This document shows, piece after piece, positions 41,847-51,780 of a stretch of 64,000 nucleotides of DNA (position 1 is the stretch's first letter; each line of letters begins with the position of its first letter). The DNA comes from Lithodes maja (taxonomy: Eukaryota > Arthropoda > Malacostraca > Decapoda > Lithodidae). Under the pieces are notes generated by a model, which searched no databases, was not told the origin of the DNA, and saw only the letters and a program-made list of their open reading frames with translations. Position numbers and translations under genes: made by a program. Location of the stretch: the NCBI GenBank assembly GCA_037953745.1, contig JBAKBP010012361.1, positions 1-64,000 of the forward strand. The letters are read 5' to 3'.

Positions 41847-44800
41847 TTATGTTGCCCTATTTCCATATTTACTTTTATCCAACCTAGATTTGAACATGTT
41901 AATGTTCCTCGCTCTCACCACCTCCTCCTCCAAGTTGTTCCAAGTCTCTATACTCCTATATGGGAAGCTGAATTTCTTTGTGTCCTTACGACATCTGCCC
42001 TTCCTCAGCTTAAACTCGTGCCCTCTTGTCCTTCCATTATCCCTCACGAATAGATCTTCCCTATCTACTCGTTCCAAACTTTTTACTCCCTTGAACATCG
42101 TTATTAAGTCGCCTCGTTCCCTTCTCTCTTTCAAGGTAGGCAGTTGTAGTGTCTTAAGTCTTTCCTCATATGTCAACTCCTTCAATCTTGGGATCATCTT
42201 CGTTGCTATCCTTTGGACTTTCTCTAATTTGTTTATATGTTTTTTCAAATGTGGTGACCATATCACTGCTGCATATTCTAATCTTGGTCTTATCATAGTC
42301 ATTATCAATTTTCTTAACATTTCTTCATCCAAATAGTTAAATGCCACTCTCATATTGGTTATTATTCCATATGCTCCTCCAATGATCATGTTAATATGCT
42401 TCTCCGGGGATAGATCATCTTGTATTATCACTCCAAGGTCCTTCTCATGCCGTGTTTTGCCAATTATTTCAGTTCCTAATTTGTACACCCAGCTTGGCCT
42501 TATCTCACTTGTTCCCACTTCCAAAACATGACACTTTTCTGCATTGAAACTCATTTTCCAGGTTTGGCTCCATCTGTGCAACTCATCTAGGTCCTTTTGA
42601 AGATCCTGACAACTTTCTATACAGGTGACATTCTTCATGATCTTAGCGTCATCCGCAAACATATTCATATGACTATTCAAGTTTTCTGGCATGTCGTTTA
42701 CATAAAGTAGGAACATTATCGGACCCAACACTGATCCCTGTGGTACTCCGCTCGTCACACTCCTCCACTGTGAATATTCGTCTCGTATCGTGGTCCTCAT
42801 TTCTCTTCCTATTAAAAAGTTTTCCATCCATTTTAACATCCTACCATGTACACCTCCAACAACCTGCAATTTCCACAATAACCTTTTGTGAGGCACCCTG
42901 TCAAAGGCCTTTTTCAGGTCCAGGTAAACACAGTCAACCCATCCCTCTCTCTCCTGTGTAACATCTACAACTCTGCTATAAAAGCTTAATAAATTAGATA
43001 CACAAGATCTCCCTTCCCTGAATCCAAATTGTTTCTCGCTAAGCACCCCCTGTCCCTCAATGAAGTGTGTCCACTTTTTCCTTATAATTTTCTCACAAAT
43101 TTTACAAACAATGCTGGTGAGGGACACCGGTCTGTAGTTAAGCGGATTTTCTCTGTCTCCTCCTTTGTAAATTGGTACTATGTTAGCTCTCTTCCATTCC
43201 ACTGGCAGGTCTCCCTCATTCAGTGAAGATTTGATGATTTCATAGATTGGTTCCACTAACTCTTCCGCACATTCTTTGAGGATCCATCCAGCCACTCCAT
43301 CTGGTCCCATTGATTTCCTCACGTCCAAATCCTGCATCAATTTCAGCACTTCACTTTTTGTCACTTTCATTTCAGGCATCTGTGGTGTTCTCATTTCTCT
43401 ATTAGGTTCTATAAACTCCTCCTCTTTTACAAACACTGACTGAAGCTTTTCATTCATAACTTCACACAATTCTTTATCTTTCTCATAGCTGTTTGTTCCA
43501 ACTCTTAGTCTGACAATACCTTCTTTTGTTTTTATTTTTCCATTTACAAATCTATAAAATAGTTTTGGCTCATTTTTGCACTTCTCTACAATATTCCTTT
43601 CATATTTATATTGTTCCTCGCGTCGTATCTTTACGTATTCATTTCTTTTCTCCTTGTACTTATTCCAGTTATTTTCACTATGTCTCTTCCGTGCTATATT
43701 CCAGGCTCGGTTTCTTCTATCCTGTGCCTTACTACATCTTATATTAAACCATTCTTTTTCCTTCTTAACCCCTGATTGGAACCTTGGGACATATTTATGT
43801 ATCCCTTCTTCATATACTTTCAGGAAAAGTCTATATTTGTCTTGAACCATTTCCAGGCTTTCTAGTTCCTTCCAATTTATACTTTGGAAATAATGTTTCA
43901 ATGATTTAAAATCAGTTTTAGCATAATTGTATCTATTTATTTTATGTCCTTCCTTTCTCTCCTCATTTTTCCCCAAATCCATCTCCATTTCTAATATCTT
44001 GTGATCACTTTTTCCCAAGGGACAACGATAATTTATCTTTCTAACATCATGTGGATCACTGGTGAAGACTAGGTCTAGCCTGGATGGTTCATCCATCCCT
44101 CTGATTCGTGTGTTTTCTCTAACATGTTGTGTTAACATGTTTTCTGTTACTAGATTCAATAATTTACTGCCCCAAGATTCATTATTATTTCCCGCATCTA
44201 ACCCTTCCCAATTGACTTCCTTACAATTGAAATCACCTGTTAATAATAATTTATTTCTCCTATTAAAAAGTATTTTTAGTGCATCTAGAGATTCCGTGAT
44301 TAGTTGATCATATTTATCCCGCTTCCATGCTCTAGTTTGTGGTGGTATATAAGCCACTGCTATATCAGTTGCTTTGTTGTCCTTGTCTTTTATTGTCACT
44401 GCTATAATTTCTGATCTATTATTGCCTAGGTTAATCTCACTTGCTTCTATATTTCTGTCAGTCATTATTAACACTCCACCGCCCACTTTTCCTTCTCTAT
44501 CTTTTCTCCACACATTGTACCCTTCCCATCCCAACACTCCCAATTCAGTACCACCTCTCAACTTTGTTTCTGCTAAGCACATAATATGTGGTTTATATTT
44601 CTCAATATAGTCATTCAATTCTAATTTCTTAGACAGCAAGCCATCCACATTACTATACATCAGCTTCATTTCCCCCCTTCTTACACCTTTCTTTTTTTCT
44701 CTTTCCCTAATATTCCCAGACTCTACTCCCCCCCCGCTTCCACTCCACCTTCTCTCCCTTGCTCCCCCGTGCTCTCCACCTGCCCTGTTCCTCTCACTTG

Positions 44801-44927
44801 TTCCTGGTTTACACCAGTCTCTCCCTCCTGTCCTTCGGTACTGGTACTCGCTTCCCCTGTCCGACCGTTCATCCCTAAGTTCTCTGTTTGCCCCTCCGTC
44901 TTCCTCTGTGGGCTTTTGATGAACCAT
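41847..44927 (-). CDS. LINE ORF2: APE endonuclease and reverse transcriptase
   Basis: 1026 codons from the ATG at 44927. The endonuclease begins at MKLMYSNVDGLL (an internal ATG at 44669, just after the ORF1 stop, is an alternative start) and includes AETKL, LLLTGDFNCKEVNW, RLDLVFTSD and GKSDHKILEM. RT: MGPDGVAGWILK, NYRPVSLTSIVCK, GFREGRSC, CVYLDLKKAFDRVPH, TSGVPQGSVLGP and FADD near residue 757. The C-terminal block RIATKMIPRLKELTYEERL is as in the element at 26894. Role: nicks target DNA and primes reverse transcription of the element RNA there. The first 86 residues are low-complexity and overlap ORF1, so translation may start at 44669. Confidence 0.9.
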   Translation of the reverse strand: MVHQKPTEEDGGANRELRDERSDRGSEYQYRRTGGRDWCKPGTSERNRAGGEHGGARERRWSGSGGGVESGNIREREKKKGVRRGEMKLMYSNVDGLLSKKLELNDYIEKYKPHIMCLAETKLRGGTELGVLGWEGYNVWRKDREGKVGGGVLIMTDRNIEASEINLGNNRSEIIAVTIKDKDNKATDIAVAYIPPQTRAWKRDKYDQLITESLDALKILFNRRNKLLLTGDFNCKEVNWEGLDAGNNNESWGSKLLNLVTENMLTQHVRENTRIRGMDEPSRLDLVFTSDPHDVRKINYRCPLGKSDHKILEMEMDLGKNEERKEGHKINRYNYAKTDFKSLKHYFQSINWKELESLEMVQDKYRLFLKVYEEGIHKYVPRFQSGVKKEKEWFNIRCSKAQDRRNRAWNIARKRHSENNWNKYKEKRNEYVKIRREEQYKYERNIVEKCKNEPKLFYRFVNGKIKTKEGIVRLRVGTNSYEKDKELCEVMNEKLQSVFVKEEEFIEPNREMRTPQMPEMKVTKSEVLKLMQDLDVRKSMGPDGVAGWILKECAEELVEPIYEIIKSSLNEGDLPVEWKRANIVPIYKGGDRENPLNYRPVSLTSIVCKICEKIIRKKWTHFIEGQGVLSEKQFGFREGRSCVSNLLSFYSRVVDVTQEREGWVDCVYLDLKKAFDRVPHKRLLWKLQVVGGVHGRMLKWMENFLIGREMRTTIRDEYSQWRSVTSGVPQGSVLGPIMFLLYVNDMPENLNSHMNMFADDAKIMKNVTCIESCQDLQKDLDELHRWSQTWKMSFNAEKCHVLEVGTSEIRPSWVYKLGTEIIGKTRHEKDLGVIIQDDLSPEKHINMIIGGAYGIITNMRVAFNYLDEEMLRKLIMTMIRPRLEYAAVIWSPHLKKHINKLEKVQRIATKMIPRLKELTYEERLKTLQLPTLKERRERGDLITMFKGVKSLERVDREDLFVRDNGRTRGHEFKLRKGRCRKDTKKFSFPYRSIETWNNLEEEVVRARNINMFKSRLDKSKYGNRAT

Positions 44928-45832
44928 TTCCTCTTCTTCGTTCCTACCAGTCTCCAATAAAAAAAATCCACTTCTTGTTCTGTTCTTTTGGCATTCAATT
45001 CCTTCACCTCATCCCTCAAACTTTTCATTTTGTTTCTTTCATCTAAGTCCAAGTCTTTTTCGATGTAAATATGCTTCAGACAATCCTTATCTTTCAACCT
45101 CCATTTATTATTCATGATTTCCTCTACTATTCCTACTGTGCGAAACTGCACTTTCATTGGCCTAGACAAGCTAGACTCTTGTTTATATTTTCCAATTCTA
45201 TGCATGTCTTCAATTTCATTCTCCCACTCTCTCACACCCTCGTCCACTACCTGTAGAATCTCCCTCACTCGGTCTCTCTCTATCCTACTTCTCTCCTCTC
45301 TCTTTACATTGTGTTTCTCCTTATCTCCTCTTATCACAATACATTTCTTTCTTCCAGCAGTCTCCCTCACTAGATTTTCCTTCTGTCTAATTACCTTAAC
45401 TACATCCTTTTCAAAGTTACCTCCCTGCCTATGTATCTGTTGCTCCTTTACTATCTCCGAAAATTTCAAATTCCTTACCTCCTCGTTCTTTTGAAATTCA
45501 TCCTTCTTTAATTCAACATCCTTCATATCTTTCTTCATCCTGTCCATTTCTTCCTGCATTTCGCTAATACAAACCCTTAACACGTAATTCTCATCCTTCA
45601 AAATACCAATTTGGTTTGCCATTCTTTTTTCTCTTCGTTCATAATCTAAGCTTTTTGTCTCCTGTTCCTCTAGCTTCCGCTCCAGTTTATTCAACCTCAC
45701 CGCAAATGCAGATATTGCTACTCCCTCCTCTGAGAACCCTGAAATATCAAATACCTCATGATCACGATCATAAGGATCTCTGGTTACCCTGCTTGGGGGC
45801 AGGCTGAGCCGGTTCCTCCCACCGCTGGCCAT
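44723..45832 (-). CDS. LINE ORF1: coiled-coil RNA-binding protein
   Basis: 369 codons from the ATG at 45832 (a GTG-started extension to 45871 is less likely). A heptad-rich coiled coil (about 45-135, LNKLERKLEEQE onward) is followed by a region like the RRM/C-terminal part of L1-type ORF1 proteins (CIVIRGDKE, EDMHRIGKYKQ, RPMKVQFRTVGI), and a Glu/Gly-rich tail overlapping ORF2. Expected role: coats the element RNA as a multimer. Assignment of the RRM-like part is by resemblance only. Confidence 0.75.
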   Translation of the reverse strand: MASGGRNRLSLPPSRVTRDPYDRDHEVFDISGFSEEGVAISAFAVRLNKLERKLEEQETKSLDYERREKRMANQIGILKDENYVLRVCISEMQEEMDRMKKDMKDVELKKDEFQKNEEVRNLKFSEIVKEQQIHRQGGNFEKDVVKVIRQKENLVRETAGRKKCIVIRGDKEKHNVKREERSRIERDRVREILQVVDEGVREWENEIEDMHRIGKYKQESSLSRPMKVQFRTVGIVEEIMNNKWRLKDKDCLKHIYIEKDLDLDERNKMKSLRDEVKELNAKRTEQEVDFFYWRLVGTKKRKWFIKSPQRKTEGQTENLGMNGRTGEASTSTEGQEGETGVNQEQVRGTGQVESTGEQGREGGVEAGGE

Positions 45833-46097
45833 ACTGCCAGCTGGCCTTTGTTTACACCTGTTCGGCTCCACAAGTTTCGGTGGGAATATCCATTACTTTT
45901 TTTTTTCCTACTCAAATCAAACTCAACTCTCACCTGTTTTAACTAGGGAGTATATTCACTAATTGCATTTAAATTATAATTAATAAACAAAAGGACAACA
46001 CATATGAACGCTACAAAAATACCAAACCACCAAACAGGCGCTGGCTGAATCAGCTGTCTCAAGCACGTCCGCCCTCCACCACGGTCTGACTGTGACT

Positions 46098-48648
46098 GTG
46101 AGAGAGTGGGAGTGTGGAATGGGTGTGTGTGCTGGAGTGAGTGAAGGAACAGCGAGAGAAGGTGCATGTTTGTTTGTAAGTAGCAAATGGAAGGAATGTG
46201 TAAGAGAGTATGGGTCTGTGGGTTCAAGGATTGTGTGGGTGAGAATGAAAGTAGGAATACAAACGTGGGTGATTGTATGCGTGTATGCCCCGACAGAGGA
46301 TATACTTGAAAGAAAGAAAGAGGAGTTCTGGATGAATGTGGAGGCGTGCCTGGAGAAGTTTGACAAGAACGAAAGAATATTTCTGATTGGGGATATGAAT
46401 GGTAAGGTGGGTGATAGGAAAGTTGAGGGAGTGGTGGGAGGGTGGGGGGTACCATCAGAGGTGAATGGGAATGGTAGTGCACTTGTGGACGTATGTGTGG
46501 GGAGGAGGCTGTGGATAGCCAACACCTTCTTCCGACACAGAATGATCCACAGGTACACGTGGAAACGGATGTTGACGATGAAGGATAAGACAGTGGTGGA
46601 ATGAAAGTCATTGATTGATTATGTATGTGTGGATGAACGAATGAAGAAATCTGTGATGGATGCTAGGGTGTATAGGGGTATTGGAGGGGGTCTGTCTGAT
46701 CATTATGTAGTGGTAGCTAAGGTTAGGTTACAAAAGAAGTGGGTGAGGAGAGCGGGAGGGAGGCGAGAGGAGGGTGGAATGGTGAGGAGGGTTGAGAGGT
46801 TGCAGGAGGAGGAAGTCAGGGAGGAGTACAGGAGAGCAGTGGAAAGACGACTAGGTGGGTTCGACTTGGAAGTTATGGAGGAAGTGGAGGAGATGAGCAA
46901 GGTGTTTAAGGATGAGATCTGTGCAGCATGTGAGGAGGTGTGTGGAGTGAGGAGAAGAGGGAGGGGAGTGAAAGGTACAGCATGGTGGACAGAAGAGGTA
47001 AGAATAGCTGTGGAAGAAAAGAAGAAAGCATATAGAGAGTGGTTGGGTAGTAGAGGGAATGAAGATTCCGAGAGACAGAAACGAGCGAGGTACGTGGAGA
47101 GTAAGAGGGTGGTGAAGAGAGTAGTGAAGGAAAGTAAGAGAAGAGTAGATGAGGAATTTGGAAGGAATCTGAGTGTAAAATGGAGGGAGAGTAAGAAACT
47201 GTTCTGGAAAGAAGTCAAGAAAGTTAGGGAAGGTAGCAAGGGAAACAGTAAGGGTGTGAAAGATAAGAATGGGAGAATGCTAGCCGAGAAGCAAGAGAGA
47301 GTCGAAAGATGGAGGGAGTACTTCAGTGAGTTGCTAAATGAAAGGAATGAAGAGCCAGCAAACATAGCTGGATATGGTATGGGAGGGAGAAGAAGAGAAG
47401 TAGTGGATGAGGAGGTGGGGATCAGGAGGTCAGAAGTGTGGGAAGCCATGAAAAGAGTGAAGTTGGGGAAAGCACCAGGAACAGATGGAGTGTGTGGGGA
47501 AATGTTGAGGTATGGTGGTGAGATAGTGATAGAATGGGTATGGAAAATGTGCAAACTAGCATGGGAGAAGGGGAGTGCACCCGATGACTGGAAGACTGGC
47601 ATAATAGTCCCCCTATATAAGGGCAAAGGGGAAAGAGGAGTGTGTGGTAACCACCGAGGAATATGTCTTCTAAGCGTAGTAGGGAAGGTATACAGTAGGG
47701 TAGTGATTGAGAGAGTGAGAGTGAGAACGGAGAAATGGATAGGCGACGAGCAGGGAGGCTTTAGGAAGGGAAGAGGATGTGTAGATCAGATTTTTACCCT
47801 GAATTGTGTTGTGGAGAAGTATCTGGAGAAGAAACAAAAGGTATATGTTGCCTTTATGGACTTGGAGAAGGCCTATGACAGAGTGGATAGAGAAGGTTTG
47901 TGGAAAGTACTTAGAATATATGGAGCAGAGGGCAAGTTGCTGAAAGCAGTGAAGAGCATGTATGAGGGTGCAAAGGCGGCAGTACGTGTGGAGAGTGAGC
48001 AGAGCGAGTTCTTTGACCTGAATGTTGGTTTGAAACAGGGGTGTGTGATGTCCCCGTGGTTGTTTACTGTATATATGGATGGAGTTATGAAAGAAATACT
48101 ATCAAGAGCAGTGGATGTTGGTGTATCGCTGAAAAGGGAGGGAATTGAGTGGAAGCTACCTATACTGCTGTTTGCGGATGATACAGTTCTGATGAGTGAT
48201 AATGAATGGGAGTTGCAGGGTCTGGTAAATGAGTTTGGAACAGTGTGCGAAAAAACGGAATTTGAAGGTAAATACGGGGAAGAGCAAGGTTATGGTCTTC
48301 GAAAGGGGTGAAGTCACAGAGTGTGAGGTGAAACTGAACGGTCAGGCTATGGAGATCGTCAACTCTTTTAAGTATCTGGGCAGTGTGTTGAGTAAAGATG
48401 GGACTATGGATGAAGAGGTGCGGGAGAGGGTACAACAGGGGAAGAGGGTTGTAGGAACGCTAAAAGCAGTAACAAGAAATAGGGTGGTCAGTATGGAAGT
48501 GAAGAAGTCCTTGCATGACAGTGTGGTAATCCCGACACTGACTTACGGAAGCGAAGCATGGACGTTGGTTGAGAGACTCAGACCAAGAGTGAGAGCAGTG
48601 GAAATGAAATTACTTAAGGAGTGCGTGCGGAATTACATGGAGGGATAG
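46098..48648 (+). pseudogene. Outer LINE ORF, endonuclease end and RT
   Basis: Resumes at VREWECGMG, with IFLIGDMNGKVG and, after the TGA at 46602, IDYVCVDERM and LSDHYVVVAKV (endonuclease end). RT: KAPGTDGVCGEML, GNHRGICLLSVVGKVYSRV, GGFRKGRGCVDQIF, FMDLEKAYDRVDREGLW, GLKQGCVMSPWLF and FADDT near 48173. A 1-nt shift at about 48250 moves the frame to LKVNTGKSKVMVF, NSFKYLGSVLS and LTYGSEAWTL, ending at 48648. The last domain is absent. Confidence 0.85.
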
Positions 48649-48737
48649 ACAGACTAATGAGGAAGTAAGAAGGAGGTGTGGTGTGTATAACCAAAATAAT
48701 CAGACTTAATGTAATTTTTATGATTTATTTATTTCAG

Positions 48738-48903
48738 GATGGACTCATTTGTTCTGTCTGAGACGTTCAAGTACCTGTACCTGTTGTTTTCCACCCCAGC
48801 TGACCTGATCATTGATATGGATCAGTTTATCTTCACCACAGAGGCCCACTTACTGCCCCTCTCACTGGCAAGACTATCTAACCTCACCGTCGTACCTGTC
48901 AGT
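48738..48903 (+). CDS. EDEM3: EDEM3 exon a
   Basis: 166 nt; the first G completes a codon begun in a missing upstream exon (AG|G, Arg, fits the family), then MDSFVLSETFKYLYLLF. It ends in phase 0 before GTGAGT. Confidence 0.88.
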
Positions 48904-51737
48904 GTGAGTACAGTACTACTGAGTATGAACTTAGTTTTTATTCTAGGTCTAGATAATTATGAATGAATATTGATGAAACATAATCAGTGCATTCATGTAG
49001 TTAAGATGATGAGAAAAATCTTTAATCAATGAGGCAATTCCTTTCCAGCACTCATTTACCTCAACCTTCCTCACAAACCTACAACTACCTCATCTCACCC
49101 ATCTTCTATACCTAAGAGCTGTATAGCTATCTTGGAATATTCATCAGCTGTAACATATCAAGAATGATCATTTGATTTGTGATAGACCATTTGTTTCATG
49201 TTTCAGGTTTCAGGCAGCCAGTTGGATGATGATGATGATGAGGCCAGCAGTGGTGTAGACAGTGATGTGGAATATGCTCGCTCCTGCCCCAACGCTCACT
49301 TCCTCTTCCCTGGGCATCATCAGTATGCCGAAACCATCCGCCGGCCACTAAAGAACTTTGTTAATAACGTCTGTCCGTCACGTAAGGCTGTGCGTCGGAA
49401 GCTGCGGGCATCGGAGTTCCAGGCGGGTAACAGCGGACATATGGATCTGCTGCGTAACATGGGGATCACTATCATGGCTCTACCGGACGGACGGGTGCAG
49501 CTCCTTCATACGTCTTCCAATGTGAGTTATGGTGAACGTTATTTTGATGTTACGTATATATAGTTACTGTTTATCATATCATGTATTCCTAGTAGATAAG
49601 CTGATTATGGTACCTGTGATGATTCCCCTTTACTCTAGTTAGGGAATTTAGAATTGACAATGGTTAGGGGACTCAACAGTAACACTGTAGGGGACCATGC
49701 AATATAGAGAGTAGAGGTGGACCGGATATTGATTTCTTGATATTTGCGGATGCGGATATTTATTTTCAGTATTTGCGGATGCGGGTGCGGATAGTTTTAG
49801 CCACAGATAATGGAAATTTTAAGATACTAAAACATTTGAGACAAAAATCTATTATAAGTAGAGGAAGCAGGAGTATAATATGAACTATATTATTCTACAA
49901 TTTCAATTATCTGTGTTACCAGGGTGCGGGATGGGGACCCAACTCTTATGCACCCCACCAACCTCTTTCCCCAACCACCACCCATTAGAAAGAGGCTATA
50001 AAATAAACTTAAAACTGCAATTATGCACATGAACTTCCATCACCCATAGCAAAAATAAACTGCTAAAACGTGTCAGAGCTTCAAGGGGTTAATTAATAGT
50101 TAATTAGTTATTCTGTAAAAGTGTAAATATAATAAGTTTTTATGACTTATTAGTTACGAAAATATCCGCACTATATCCGCATTATTGGATGCGGATGCGG
50201 ATGTACAAAATGATGCGGATATCCGCGGATGCGGATACGGATATCCGGTCCACCTCTAATAGAGAGCATCCATCAGATGACCAATATATACTCATGAAAA
50301 ACATGGAACTGTCTTTGATTCTACGCTAATATTTCTGACTAACGTACGGTACTAAAGAAAGCCTGTTAACCAGTGACTTTCATTAAGAATAGAATTAAAA
50401 AGCTTTACCATATACTGTACTGTAAAACCGTGTAACTTTGGACATTTTTCGAGTTTTTTTAACGATATCTCCTGACTGTAAACACATTATAGAGATATAC
50501 CGGTAACTAGGTCAAGTGATATGTGGTGATAGTGCGCGGTAATCCAGGAAGCCTCCTAAAATTATCCCCCATAATTTAAATTAAAATGTAAAACTTGCAA
50601 ACTAAACAAACCAAAATTGGGACAAGGACAATATAAATAAGAGAGCTATCCTTATCCTAAATGGTGTCCGAAGTCATCTTGAAAAGTGGCTAACTTCGGA
50701 TATACAGTGATTTCTTATGGAAAATGATTGCCAAGAAAGCTGGGATAGCTTCGGACAAGCGGAGGGGAACTTCGGACGTACGTTCGTGGTTTTATTTCAT
50801 TCATTTTTCGGCTCCTACTATTTTATACAAATATTTTATTATTGCTGCTTATTCCTGTCCGATGTCTTACTGGAAAATGCACAGTCAATACTTTTAGGCC
50901 TGTATAATTAGTATAGGAGGGGGTTATATATGATGTTTAACAAATACAGTATTCAAAATGAGACCAGAACGAGCTACGTAGCACTCGTGGTTCTCATGCA
51001 GTGGTGCCACCAACATGGGAGTTTAGCGTATAGCGGCATATTTTTTCCCACTACGGTCACTACTGGTAGCACTGCCGGCCTCTCGAGAACAGAGGGAGCG
51101 TGAGTCAGTGGGTGGCGGTAAGCCCTGGGTGTCGGACGTGTGGCCTGCTGCGCTCCCGGCCATTTGCACTCGATTTTAACCCTTTAAAAGCCTTAATAAT
51201 GCTCCTAACTTGCTGCAAATTGGTGCACGACTTAGTCGAGCGCCGCTCTTTAAGGGTTAACCTAAGAAGTGCGCATGGGGATAATTAGAAACGTCCGCCT
51301 GTGCTGACGTATTTGAGCTGTTTCCATCACTAAAATATTCATTTTACCATATATAGCATTAATACTTATCCATACGCGCCTATTATGGGTTGATTATAAA
51401 GGTATTAACCTGAAACAACAATAAAACGAGTGAAAACAGCGTTTGGATGGTCAAAATCGGAGATACAGGCCGCGAGTTATATAATGTATGGGTGAGGCAA
51501 CCTGCTTTCCCGCCAATTTCCCCCAAGGCCACTGAGATACAGTCGATCGATACTCTCTCTCTCTTGCACTCGCTTGCTAACAGTGATGACAAGGCCCTGC
51601 TTGCAACTCGCTAATGTTAGCACGAAAATATACCTCAGAATAAGGGAATAACAGGGAAAATAGGTGATAACTGAAGGAGGGGAGGAAAGTGGGGAAGGAG
51701 GGGAGGTAGAGGAGTGATATTTTGCATGGCCCAGGGG

Positions 51738-51780
<43 letters not shown>

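Larger units (their letters stand above)
41691..46097 (-). mobile_element. Inner LINE, apparently full length, two intact ORFs
   Basis: Minus-strand Jockey/CR1-type element with ORF1 (45832-44723) and ORF2 (44927-41847), both open. On the minus strand the 3' end carries two copies of the 14-bp unit CAAATAGGTAAATA (41691-41720). Ends are set by the break in the outer LINE; no clear target duplication was recognised. With both ORFs intact it could be active, or was until recently. Confidence 0.85.
41335..48700 (+). mobile_element. Outer LINE (APE-endonuclease type), split by an inner LINE
   Basis: The 5' UTR (with GCGTGTCGTAAGAGGCGACT) and start of the ORF lie at 41335-41690; the ORF resumes at 46098 with reading frame and sequence continuity (KWKGSDV then REWECGMG). 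The 4.4-kb block between is another LINE in the opposite direction. The outer copy also has an in-frame TGA at 46602-46604, a 1-nt frameshift in an A-run near 48250 and a missing 3' end. The clade is RTE-like but not firmly assigned. Confidence 0.85.

Noticed and set aside
46703..47626. 307-residue minus-strand frame
   Set aside because: Antisense shadow of the outer LINE ORF; purine-rich coding strand leaves the other strand open.
40619..48738. Functional aminotransferase-EDEM3 fusion gene
   Set aside because: Splice phases do not match and the joined frame meets a stop after seven codons.
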